This document shows positions 1-8,275 of a stretch of 15,040 bases of DNA, piece by piece. The stretch comes from CAZWRF01 sp964636095. GTDB taxonomy: Bacteria; Patescibacteriota; Minisyncoccia; JAHISW01; Tagabacteraceae. The notes beneath the pieces were generated by a model, which was not told the DNA's origin, made no database searches, and was given only the letters and a program-made list of their open reading frames with translations. The DNA lies in contig CAZWRF010000018.1 in NCBI GenBank assembly GCA_964636095.1, positions 1 through 15,040 of the forward strand, read 5' to 3'. Made by a program: the position numbers and the translations under genes. Position 1 is the stretch's first letter, and each line of letters starts with the position of its first letter.

Positions 1-3000
1 ACATCCGGAATCAATGCCCAGCTACTTCCCGAATAATACTGAACCTGATATAAAAGCGAACCGGCCGGCACAGTATCGTTCCAAGAAAATTCCCCCCACA
101 AGTTACCGACGGTTCCCCAGTCAAAATCTATCATAGAACCGTACACAACCCCCTGAGCCGTGATATATCCCGAAGAAGCGTCAAAAGCAACGACGCCGCA
201 AGCTTCCGGGTTATGAGTATCATCACTATTTCCTTCTTTCACCGCCGCCGGATGATTAGTTTGAGTAGGGTTACCGTATGTGATGGCCCACGAGCCATCA
301 CTACCGCTCATAGCCATTTGGGCGATTACGGCAGTTTCGGGCGCCGATGAAAATACCGAGTTATAACTGATATTATAAGGTGGGGACTGTAAAAATCCTC
401 TAACATTTGCCCCGTAAGCCGCAGTAGTAAACGTAATACCGTCGTTGTTTCCGCTGCCTCTCTCAAAAGCAATATAATCAATATCTTCAGGGTCGTGGGT
501 TTGGTCTGTCTCACAGCTCCTGTTCATACCAAGCCCCGCCTGGTCAACAGTAGGTTCGTTCAATGGATCTGTCCCGTCGTCAACATAACTTGTCACCCAC
601 GTACTGTCGTTTTCAGATGAAATGGTGTGCAAGACCGTAGGAGCGCTTGAAAAACTCGGGCTGAAAGTAACTATTTCGGTCTGGTTCCATCCGCTGTTCC
701 CGCTAACCACCGCCACATCCTCTTTGGTGCCGGCAATAACCTGCAATCCAGAACCACCGTCATCCATTGTCCAAGTTCCCGCCTCCATGGCTATCCAATC
801 TACTATGGTGGATCCTGAAAGAGTTCCATCCGCGTCATCGGCTTTAACCTGGAAACTACTCGCGGTCTTGTTCCGAACCCGCACCGATCGGCCCGGCGTA
901 GAAGTCGAAAAGACTCTCGGAGAAGCAACCACAATTAAATTGTCATAAGTATTGTTTAAATTAACTGTACTGTAATCCTCGTCCGTAACGGTAACCGTAC
1001 CGTATTCACCGACATATCCTGTCATCTCCATATTGTCCGAAGCGGTAGAAGTGGCTCCAATAAAAGTGTTTTCCCAAAATTGTTCCTCTGTTGTTTGAAA
1101 CCAAGCCGAAGAAGTTAAAGAAGTATCTATGGTAAAGCTTCTTTTATTAGACCACTCGCTCCAAGTATTTGAACCATTGGGGTCTCTCGCCCTCACCCTC
1201 CACCAATAAGTTGTGCCGTTGGTTAAAGAACTTTGTGCCTTGAACCTCACTACGTTCCCACTGTTGAAAGGCGACTTGTCGGACGGAACGTTTACATTTT
1301 CAAACTGATTGTAATCATCCTGCGAATTTTTATCTATGGCAGGAGTGCCAAAATTGTAATCATTGTCAATCTGGATCTGATAATGCAAGTCGTCCGACGC
1401 TAAATCTGTAGTTGAAAATTCAAACCAGGGGCTGGTGCTGGCGGTTTTTTCATTATCAAACAACTTGCTTAAAGCCGGTGCAAGAGGAGGTCCGTTGGTT
1501 AGAACCTGCGGATAATTGTTGTAACCCGTAAGTTCACTCCCGTTGGACTTTACCGCGCGGAAACAATAGTAGGCGTTAGGTTCCAAACTGTTGGCTTCAA
1601 GAGCCCAATCCCATTCACCGTCCTCGCCTATGCCTATTTCATTCGGCGCGGCAACAGAGTTGTTTTCTTCTTCATACGTTGCCGGCGAATCAGAAACAGA
1701 AATCAAAACGGAGGGCAGAGTTGAACCGTCGCTTAAAGAGGCGTTGTCGTACCCTCGCCAGTCGGCAGTGGTACTGCCCGTTTGCCCAACATCGGACCAC
1801 AAGGAAACAGCTGAACAATCGTCACCAAGGCCATACTGAATTTTAAACAGAGCTGAATTATCAACAGTGGAGGTGGCATTTGATATTTGAAGGGAAAGCC
1901 TCAACCGCAAAACATCACCCTCGCTAACGGAATAAGATCCTTCGGCAACGGTATTTTCAGTAATGTCTTCCGTTCCCGCCGGCCAGGGGTCGTCGGGGGT
2001 AAGGCTGGCCGAATTGTTAACATACCAGCGATAATAATTTTGAGTATATCTTGGCGCGTCGTTAAGTATTTCAGCGCCAAGCGTAACTGTCGGCACCGGC
2101 CATGTTCCCTTCCTGTTCAGAACAAGATTGGACGCGTTGTTCTCATCCCCACCTCCGCTGCCCGGACTTTGGTCAAACATCACGAAAACAGGATTATTGG
2201 CGGTCAATTTCAAGCCGCCTGATTGAGCAGTCGTATAGCGGTAAAGATAAGGATTGGGGTCGCTCCCTGTCCGGGTGGTTGAGGCTGTGGTTAGCCAATT
2301 CCATGCTCCGCTTAAAATATTATAGATACTAACGGCCGTATCGGCATAAGGAGTAACCACTGTAATATACCTGGTCATGTTGGGCGGAATTATATATTCG
2401 GTATCCAGATCCATGTCGCTATACCACACGTTCGCGTCGTTGCCATCTTTGTCCGCGCTGGCAACTACGACAACCGGTTTGTCCGCGACGACATAACCCC
2501 CAACCTGGCCATAGTCATCCGACCCCGGAGAAGGAATTTGGTAAACCGTAGTGGAACTTATTGAAGTATTGGTAGATGCATGGTTGTTGCTGTAATAAAT
2601 ATCAACATTTGTGTTGTCCTCGGTTCCGATAATAGCGCTGTTCCTGACATTGCCCCACCACTTCAGAGCCGCGGGCGGCATAACGGTAACTCTGTTTTGA
2701 ACCGCTTCAAAATAGCCCATCACAGGAAGATCGGAACTGATGTGCCAGTGATACCACGCGGCTTGACCGGTATAATCCTGCTCCGAAAGAGAACCGGGGC
2801 CAATCTGAAAAGAACTGCCAAAGGCCGCTCCGTTTCTGTACATCTGAACGGTTGCCGTGGCGATTCCCGGATTATAAATATCAAAACTCGGAGCCGTTCC
2901 GTCGTAAGTTTGAGTAGTATACAAATCCGGCGCCTGCCAGGCAAACGGCACCCACATATCACCCCCGCCGACACTTCCGGAAACACCTACAGGACCGGTT

Positions 3001-6000
3001 GAGTTGGCAATACTGGCTTTATTGACGTCGACATTAGCTAAAGTTTTTCTCTCGGCCGTGGGGAAATCGGTATCTTCGGTGGAAACATTGTTGTCAATAA
3101 TAAAATCATTGCCGTCAAAAAACGAAATGGCATAAGAGCCTGTTTCGTTGTAATCGCCCAAGGCCACAGACCGCGGAGTTCTTGTGTCATAAGAGAAAGT
3201 ATCTTCATCGCTGGAGTTGGAAGAAACCAAGGGGTTGCCGTAATACATATAGATGGTGGTTGTGCTTGTCTGGAGTATGGAATCTACTTTCACCCAGAAA
3301 ATGGCATCGTTTGAAGCATAATCAAAAAACTGTGTCCAATAATCAAGTTCGTTAAAAGTATCACCGACATAGCTCTCCGGGCTTGAAGTCGCGTAAAAAG
3401 ACGAGGAATCGCTTTGGTTGTTGTATTCAGTCCCTATCCAGCCGGCTGTCATGGCGCTGTCCATCAGGCGCACTTCATCAATTAATCCGTTAAACTCTTG
3501 GCTATCTCCATCTACGCCGATACGGCCCCAGACGGAACTACCCGATTGGGCCGCGTCACCATACAATCTGACAGCCGCGCTATTATCAACATAATAATCA
3601 ACTTTATTGGAACCGTCCCTTGTAACCACTATCTTGTGCCAATTGCTATCACTCGGGCTGGGTTGGGTGCTATCACTACTGGAAACAATTCTGAAAAACA
3701 TATTATTGGACGACCATGGGCCTATTTTTTGACTGGCGCTGCTGCTATTAGCGATAGCAAAACCGTCGCCTCTGGAATACCACCACATGGAAATAGTAAA
3801 TTGGCCGGTAAAAGTTATATTCGAAGCCATATTCAAATAGTCGTTATTGCCGTCAAAATCAAGGGCTTTCCCCACCGGACCGTCCACAACATCGTTGCTA
3901 GCCATAGATCCGCTACTGGAACAGTCATCGCTGTTTGATGTGCTGTCCAGCTCTTGCGGCTGGGTACCGCTCGGGTCAGCATTGAGCGCCCAGCGCCCTT
4001 TATAGCTGGAATTCCAAACATTCTCACTACCGTAAGTGGAGTCCGGCGCCGGTTCGGTGGCGGAGCTGTTGCCGTAATAGATATAAAAAGTGGTGTCCGT
4101 GGTGCTCGCCAAGGAATCGGCTTTAAAATGCAGTTCACCTGTCTTCAAGCCGGTGTCAATGTCCACGACTTCGCGTGGCAATTCCGTCTCCATATCCGCC
4201 TTCGTCACCCTGATGTCCGACCCGTCGGAATTAACATTATCAAAAAAATCACTGCCCAAATCGCTCAAATCAACATAGACGGGGAAGTTTGAGAGATCTT
4301 CGTCAACCTGCGAACCTTGTACCGTAATAGCGATTCTTTTGCTCCAATCACTGTCATACCACGTTTGCAAGCTCTCGCTTACAAACCGTACATCGCTTCC
4401 GTCCGAATTTACGTGGTTCCAGAAATCCGTGTTGGTATCGTCCACATCCACTTTAACCTGGAAATCCGTGAGGTCATTGGAGTTTCCCGAATTATCGACA
4501 TAAACCGGCATTTTATAATCCCAGGAGCTGTTCCACCACGGGTCGAGCATGCCATATCCACTGCCATTTCCCACAGTCTCAATGTAGAACTCACCATCGG
4601 AGTTAGAAGGAAACTTTACCTTCATTTCAAAGTAAAGGGTTTGCCCCGGTTCAATTTGCTGTTCTTCCTCTAAGCTTTGTTTGACAATAAAGCCGTTGGG
4701 TACTTCTTTCCTTTTTGGCGAGAATCCCAAAAAAGAAGAGACCTTTTTAAGGAGTCCGCCTTTTTTAACTACTGAACCGCTAAAAACATTTTCTTTTTTC
4801 CAGTCATTTACATACCTTACTCCTCTTTGGCTGCCGATAACTCCATTTTCCACAATACAATTACTGTTATCGGAATTAAGGCTATCGCACATTCGTGTTT
4901 CCTCCGTATTTTTACAAGAAAAAGACACCGCTTGATCAGAAGAAGAAGCTACTTCTTCCCACCCGCTCTCGCACAAATAAGCAATGGGGCCTTTCTCCGG
5001 ATAACTGACTACTTTCGGCACATTCTTCATCCATTTATTTATGCTTTCAACCTGGCCCTTGTCGCTGGGGAAATGAACAAGAAGGGAGAAAGATTCTTCT
5101 TCGTCTCCGGTATTGGTAACGCTGAAGTAGACCGTGTCTTCCGAGAGGCCGGTATATGTTTTCTTGTCGGTTTTAATAATGAGGTTCTCGTTCGAGTTGT
5201 CGTCGGTGTAGGTAAAGTTTATCTTTTTATCTTTGGATATTATCAATTGGTCTTCGGAGCTTAAGTCATCCATTGAGTTGAGCTCGTTCGTGGCGTTGTC
5301 GGGCAGCTCTTCGTTTTGGTTGTCGTCGGGGCTGATAATGTCTTTTAATGTTTGTTTGTATTCGGCATCCAGCCAGGCGCCGTCGAGGTATATTTCCGCT
5401 GGAGAGTTTTCGTTGTTCCTTAAGTATTCAAAAGATACCTTTATGTCTTTAAGCTGGTCCCAAGAGTTTACTTCCGGAAGTTCGGTGGAGAAATATCCGC
5501 CGTTTGAGGCGTTGGATATCTCTTCATTGATGAATATCTCTCCGGCGCTGTACCACTGTCCGGCAAAGAAATACCTTACCATCAGCTTGTCGTCTTCATT
5601 TCCTGTTTCGGAAGCCAAGCCGGCAAAAGAGAAGTTTAAAATTACTTTCTTTAAGTTCTTTCCGGTAAGACTTCCGTCTATGCCGAAACCCTTAAGCTCT
5701 ATTGTGTGGCATTCCTTGCCCAGTGTTTCGCAGGAAAAGACGTTTGCTTCCGGAGTTGTTGAAGCTTGCTCCGCACCATCCGAAGTAATGTCGGATTGGT
5801 CCGAAGTGGTGGTAAACGTGGAAGTGGAGGTTTCTTCAATTATGGTTTCGGGTGTTGTTGTATTGTTGCCTGTCTCTATTATCTCATCAGTGGTGGAGGC
5901 ATATACGGTGTTGAGGCCGAAAAGATGAAAAAGATACGAAGTGCTGCCATCCTGGGGCTCAGCAGGCTGCTCTTCTTCTTGGGGAGGTGTTTGTTGTTCT

Positions 6001-6617
6001 TCCGCAGGAGGGGATGTTTCCTCGGGTTGAGGTGTTTGCTCGGGCTCTTCAACGGCAGGTTGTTCTTCCTGCTGCTCTTCAGGCGGTGTTGTCTCAGTTG
6101 ATGTGGCTGACTCTTCGGCCTGCCCCGTATTTGAACTTTGTTCATAGTTAGGGGTAGAAGTAGCTTCTTCCTCCGGCTGAGGAGAGGTAGATTCAACCGT
6201 TCCCCCTCCTGAAGGAGTTGTGGTCGCTTCTTCCCCTTCCGTTGGCGTATTCGTTGCTGTTTCCTCTTCCGGAGTCTGTCCCGTACCACTCTGAGACGAG
6301 TCGAAGGATTGGTTCGGGGTTGTGGTAGCTTGCTCTTCTGTTGAGGTAGCCTTGGGAGCCGGTCTTGGAACGGTTTCTCCGAATATTACGTATGATGAGT
6401 TTTCTTTGTCGAAATCAAGTAAAGAAGCTTCGGAAGAAAGGTTCTGGTTTAGGGAAGCAAAGCCGTTGTCCCAGCCGTCGGATAAAAAGTTCGTTGGAAA
6501 GATATGTACTGTGTTTGATTCGTTGCCCGCCCAGACGAATTTTGCTCCGAGCCAGACAAGGGAAAGAACCATTGCTACACCAAAAGCAATGGAGAGAATC
6601 GTCTTCCATTTTTTCAT
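1..6617 (-). CDS. Giant secreted modular protein with DUF2341 and LamG-like domains (partial, C-terminus beyond the left edge)
   Basis: I translated this frame from the ATG at 6617 to position 3 and saw no stop, giving at least 2205 residues. Residues 1-30 form a signal peptide (MKKWKTILSIAF start, cleavage likely after VWA). Residues about 83-225 are a Pro/Glu/Gln/Thr/Ser linker, followed by a short hydrophobic stretch ending NTVYA. Residues about 293-690 match my memory of an N-terminal region common in patescibacterial surface proteins; Cys at 296, 303, 549, 568, 577 and 587 could form disulfides. DUF2341-like units start at WWNSSW (694) and WYDSDW (753). A LamG-like concanavalin fold spans about 875-1066, and a partial third DUF2341-like unit about 1080-1147. 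An unclassified beta-rich region covers about 1200-1430, a module with NYYRWYVNN about 1512-1705, an Fn3-like module (TYWWRVRARD) about 1710-1835, and three related repeats about 1890-2160. The role is probably cell-surface attachment or glycan binding; no catalytic motif was seen. It follows a terminator, so it is likely its own transcription unit. No Shine-Dalgarno site precedes the ATG. Confidence 0.88.
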   Translation of the reverse strand, partial: MKKWKTILSIAFGVAMVLSLVWLGAKFVWAGNESNTVHIFPTNFLSDGWDNGFASLNQNLSSEASLLDFDKENSSYVIFGETVPRPAPKATSTEEQATTTPNQSFDSSQSGTGQTPEEETATNTPTEGEEATTTPSGGGTVESTSPQPEEEATSTPNYEQSSNTGQAEESATSTETTPPEEQQEEQPAVEEPEQTPQPEETSPPAEEQQTPPQEEEQPAEPQDGSTSYLFHLFGLNTVYASTTDEIIETGNNTTTPETIIEETSTSTFTTTSDQSDITSDGAEQASTTPEANVFSCETLGKECHTIELKGFGIDGSLTGKNLKKVILNFSFAGLASETGNEDDKLMVRYFFAGQWYSAGEIFINEEISNASNGGYFSTELPEVNSWDQLKDIKVSFEYLRNNENSPAEIYLDGAWLDAEYKQTLKDIISPDDNQNEELPDNATNELNSMDDLSSEDQLIISKDKKINFTYTDDNSNENLIIKTDKKTYTGLSEDTVYFSVTNTGDEEESFSLLVHFPSDKGQVESINKWMKNVPKVVSYPEKGPIAYLCESGWEEVASSSDQAVSFSCKNTEETRMCDSLNSDNSNCIVENGVIGSQRGVRYVNDWKKENVFSGSVVKKGGLLKKVSSFLGFSPKRKEVPNGFIVKQSLEEEQQIEPGQTLYFEMKVKFPSNSDGEFYIETVGNGSGYGMLDPWWNSSWDYKMPVYVDNSGNSNDLTDFQVKVDVDDTNTDFWNHVNSDGSDVRFVSESLQTWYDSDWSKRIAITVQGSQVDEDLSNFPVYVDLSDLGSDFFDNVNSDGSDIRVTKADMETELPREVVDIDTGLKTGELHFKADSLASTTDTTFYIYYGNSSATEPAPDSTYGSENVWNSSYKGRWALNADPSGTQPQELDSTSNSDDCSSSGSMASNDVVDGPVGKALDFDGNNDYLNMASNITFTGQFTISMWWYSRGDGFAIANSSSASQKIGPWSSNNMFFRIVSSSDSTQPSPSDSNWHKIVVTRDGSNKVDYYVDNSAAVRLYGDAAQSGSSVWGRIGVDGDSQEFNGLIDEVRLMDSAMTAGWIGTEYNNQSDSSSFYATSSPESYVGDTFNELDYWTQFFDYASNDAIFWVKVDSILQTSTTTIYMYYGNPLVSSNSSDEDTFSYDTRTPRSVALGDYNETGSYAISFFDGNDFIIDNNVSTEDTDFPTAERKTLANVDVNKASIANSTGPVGVSGSVGGGDMWVPFAWQAPDLYTTQTYDGTAPSFDIYNPGIATATVQMYRNGAAFGSSFQIGPGSLSEQDYTGQAAWYHWHISSDLPVMGYFEAVQNRVTVMPPAALKWWGNVRNSAIIGTEDNTNVDIYYSNNHASTNTSISSTTVYQIPSPGSDDYGQVGGYVVADKPVVVVASADKDGNDANVWYSDMDLDTEYIIPPNMTRYITVVTPYADTAVSIYNILSGAWNWLTTASTTRTGSDPNPYLYRYTTAQSGGLKLTANNPVFVMFDQSPGSGGGDENNASNLVLNRKGTWPVPTVTLGAEILNDAPRYTQNYYRWYVNNSASLTPDDPWPAGTEDITENTVAEGSYSVSEGDVLRLRLSLQISNATSTVDNSALFKIQYGLGDDCSAVSLWSDVGQTGSTTADWRGYDNASLSDGSTLPSVLISVSDSPATYEEENNSVAAPNEIGIGEDGEWDWALEANSLEPNAYYCFRAVKSNGSELTGYNNYPQVLTNGPPLAPALSKLFDNEKTASTSPWFEFSTTDLASDDLHYQIQIDNDYNFGTPAIDKNSQDDYNQFENVNVPSDKSPFNSGNVVRFKAQSSLTNGTTYWWRVRARDPNGSNTWSEWSNKRSFTIDTSLTSSAWFQTTEEQFWENTFIGATSTASDNMEMTGYVGEYGTVTVTDEDYSTVNLNNTYDNLIVVASPRVFSTSTPGRSVRVRNKTASSFQVKADDADGTLSGSTIVDWIAMEAGTWTMDDGGSGLQVIAGTKEDVAVVSGNSGWNQTEIVTFSPSFSSAPTVLHTISSENDSTWVTSYVDDGTDPLNEPTVDQAGLGMNRSCETDQTHDPEDIDYIAFERGSGNNDGITFTTAAYGANVRGFLQSPPYNISYNSVFSSAPETAVIAQMAMSGSDGSWAITYGNPTQTNHPAAVKEGNSDDTHNPEACGVVAFDASSGYITAQGVVYGSMIDFDWGTVGNLWGEFSWNDTVPAGSLLYQVQYYSGSSWALIPD

Positions 6618-6620
6618 AAC

Positions 6621-6657
6621 AGGTGTACTAAAAAACATAAATATTGCAAATACACCT
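6621..6657 (-). promoter_or_regulatory. Inverted repeat in the leader of the giant surface-protein gene
   Basis: On the minus strand a perfect 7-bp inverted repeat, AGGTGTA ... TACACCT, is separated by 23 nt. Its downstream arm ends three bases before the ATG at 6617, where a Shine-Dalgarno site would normally lie. It could be an operator or an mRNA hairpin that affects initiation. The spacer is AT-rich and unstructured and the arms are short, so chance remains possible. No convincing -35/-10 pair could be assigned in the 68 bp between the terminator and the gene. Confidence 0.3.
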
Positions 6658-6685
6658 TGCACTATTATTTTACCATTTTTAAAGC

Positions 6686-6713
6686 AAAAAAGCAGTTGTG
6701 AACAACTGCTTTT
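6686..6713 (-). terminator. Rho-independent terminator after the cohesin-domain gene
   Basis: On the minus strand an 11-bp perfect stem, AAAAGCAGTTG / CAACTGCTTTT, closes a TTCA loop and runs into six T residues. It lies about 50 bases beyond the stop of the cohesin-domain gene and before the giant gene. On the plus strand the stem is followed by only a short T run, so it works best for minus-strand transcripts. It probably ends the transcript carrying the small heat-shock and cohesin genes, and possibly the upstream alpha-glucan operon. Confidence 0.88.
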
Positions 6714-6761
6714 AGCGGGCAAAAAACCCTTGAAAAATATAGTTTTTTTCTTTTTCTATTT

Positions 6762-8252
6762 TTATCTTTGCACGCTCTTGCGCACGTCCTCTATCTCCGT
6801 GTCTATCAACTCTTCGGAAAGATCGAGCACTTCCCTCATCTTTTCAAGCAAGTCGCGTTCGGCAGGAGTAAGCTGGGGCCTCTTGTCCAAAATGTTGACC
6901 TGTTCTTCAAGTTCTTCGCGGATGGCGGAAAATATTTTATCGGTTTTTTCTCTGGCCTCGTCGGCTTCCTGAAGTATTATGGCCTTTTCTTTTTTAAATT
7001 GCCTCTTGCGGTATATATTCATCGACAGCAAGGCGCCGCTAAGAAAAACGAAGAGGAGCAAAATAAGACGCTCCGTTGTAAAGAGAGGTTGGGTTGTCGC
7101 CGAAGGAGCCTGCTCCCCGGTGGATACAATGGGCGCCACATAAGGAATCAAAAAATCTCCGCTTGACTCACGAAAATTTCCGGCTTTGTCATATGCCTTT
7201 ACCGTTATCTTGGTATTACCGCCCGGATTTGCGGGTATCAAAAAAGCTCCATCTACAAGGTCGCCGGGATACAAAGTTTTGGAAATATCCGGACCGATCG
7301 AAACTTCATAGCGGTCCATACCCGACAATTCATCGTTGGTTTGAAAAGAAATTTCCGGAGCGGAAGCGTGCACTCCCTGGTCAAGAAGCTGAATGCTGAA
7401 CTCTAAAGGAGGAGTGAGGTCGATCATTATTTTTTCCTGGCCGATACCGCCCCATCCAAAATCGTTTTTAAACTGCGCGGAGAAATACCACTGCCCTTCT
7501 TCAAGATTATCCGTTTCCCATGAATCAATCGGGGGCGTATGTGCCACGGTCGGCTTGGTGTCCGATTGTTTCGACATCGACAGCCGGATAGATGTTATAT
7601 CCGCCGGAAGATCCCAGGAAAATTTGGCAGTGGAAGTTGAATACCACTGGTCGGGCTTTGGATGAGTGGAAGAAGTGATTTTCGGAGCCGCCGGGGCAAG
7701 CTCCGGCGTCTCTACGGAGGGGGCGGAAGAAGGAGCCGGCGCGGACGGCTGCGGGGCGGCGCTGGATATGGTGTATGTCGCATCAAGCCCGCCGGAATAC
7801 ACGTTTGTGCCCTTACCGTCGGCAGCAAGAACGGAGCCCTTGGAAAACGACACTTTTGCCGTGCCGTTTTTTAGCGCTTTGAAAGTTATGGTGACAACCG
7901 TTGACTTTGCCGAAAAGGCGGACGGAGTTCCTCCGCTGAAAGTAACGGTTCCTCCCGAATTTGAGATGGTGGGGTCGGCAGTCCAAAGAGAAAAAACCGA
8001 ACCGTCTTTGGACACGTTGGACGCGGAGAGAAACTGATTATCAAAATTAATTGTTGCTTCTGCAACGTTAACTTTTGCTCCGGCCGGGTCCAGTATCACC
8101 TTAACAGAAAATTCCTGGCCTACCTGAAATGTTCCACTTGCGGGGGAAAAAGAAAGATCCGCTCCGGCCGCGGAAACAAGAAAAGGAACAAGCATAAAAA
8201 ACATGCTTGCAGCCAAAGCGAGAAAAAATTGCTTCTTTTGAAATCTCCCCAT
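6762..8252 (-). CDS. Membrane-anchored cohesin-domain protein with cytoplasmic coiled coil
   Basis: The 496-residue product has a signal peptide at residues 1-29 (hydrophobic LALAASMFFMLVPFLVSA). Residues about 31-163 form a cohesin-type beta-sandwich, with family-like features such as SFSPASGTFQVGQEFSVKV, the VAEATINFD strand and the FKALKNGTAKVSF strand. A Pro/Ala/Ser linker covers about 165-190. Two Ig-like modules follow: about 195-278, with KFSWDLP and GWGG motifs, and about 280-370, with YEVSIG and VKAYDKAGNFRES. A transmembrane helix lies at about 395-414, then a basic stop-transfer region (YRKRQFKKEK). Residues 420-496 are a charged, coiled-coil-prone cytoplasmic tail. The topology puts the cohesin domain outside and the coiled coil inside. 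Cohesin domains classically bind dockerins, but many non-cellulosomal bacteria and archaea have cohesin-like domains with unknown partners. The gene lies 23 nt after the Hsp20 gene, likely in the same transcript. The start rests on the signal peptide. Confidence 0.87.
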   Translation of the reverse strand: MGRFQKKQFFLALAASMFFMLVPFLVSAAGADLSFSPASGTFQVGQEFSVKVILDPAGAKVNVAEATINFDNQFLSASNVSKDGSVFSLWTADPTISNSGGTVTFSGGTPSAFSAKSTVVTITFKALKNGTAKVSFSKGSVLAADGKGTNVYSGGLDATYTISSAAPQPSAPAPSSAPSVETPELAPAAPKITSSTHPKPDQWYSTSTAKFSWDLPADITSIRLSMSKQSDTKPTVAHTPPIDSWETDNLEEGQWYFSAQFKNDFGWGGIGQEKIMIDLTPPLEFSIQLLDQGVHASAPEISFQTNDELSGMDRYEVSIGPDISKTLYPGDLVDGAFLIPANPGGNTKITVKAYDKAGNFRESSGDFLIPYVAPIVSTGEQAPSATTQPLFTTERLILLLFVFLSGALLSMNIYRKRQFKKEKAIILQEADEAREKTDKIFSAIREELEEQVNILDKRPQLTPAERDLLEKMREVLDLSEELIDTEIEDVRKSVQR

Positions 8253-8275
8253 AAAACATTCCGTTAAACTTCCTC

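Noticed and set aside
5233..5928. Plus-strand open frame of 231 codons, Ser/Val/Leu-rich
   Set aside because: It lies wholly opposite the giant minus-strand gene, whose translation shows recognisable domains. Its composition is the complement of the acidic and Thr-rich coding strand.
5766..6101. Hydrophobic plus-strand frame with Leu/Phe/Cys/Gly runs that looks like a membrane protein
   Set aside because: It is the antisense of the Pro/Glu/Gln linker, and the repeated codons on the coding strand explain the hydrophobic look.
6322..6972. Plus-strand open frame of 216 codons spanning the 144-bp gap
   Set aside because: It crosses the giant gene's signal peptide region, the terminator and the end of the cohesin gene. 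Its sequence is low-complexity Ser/Leu with no family features.
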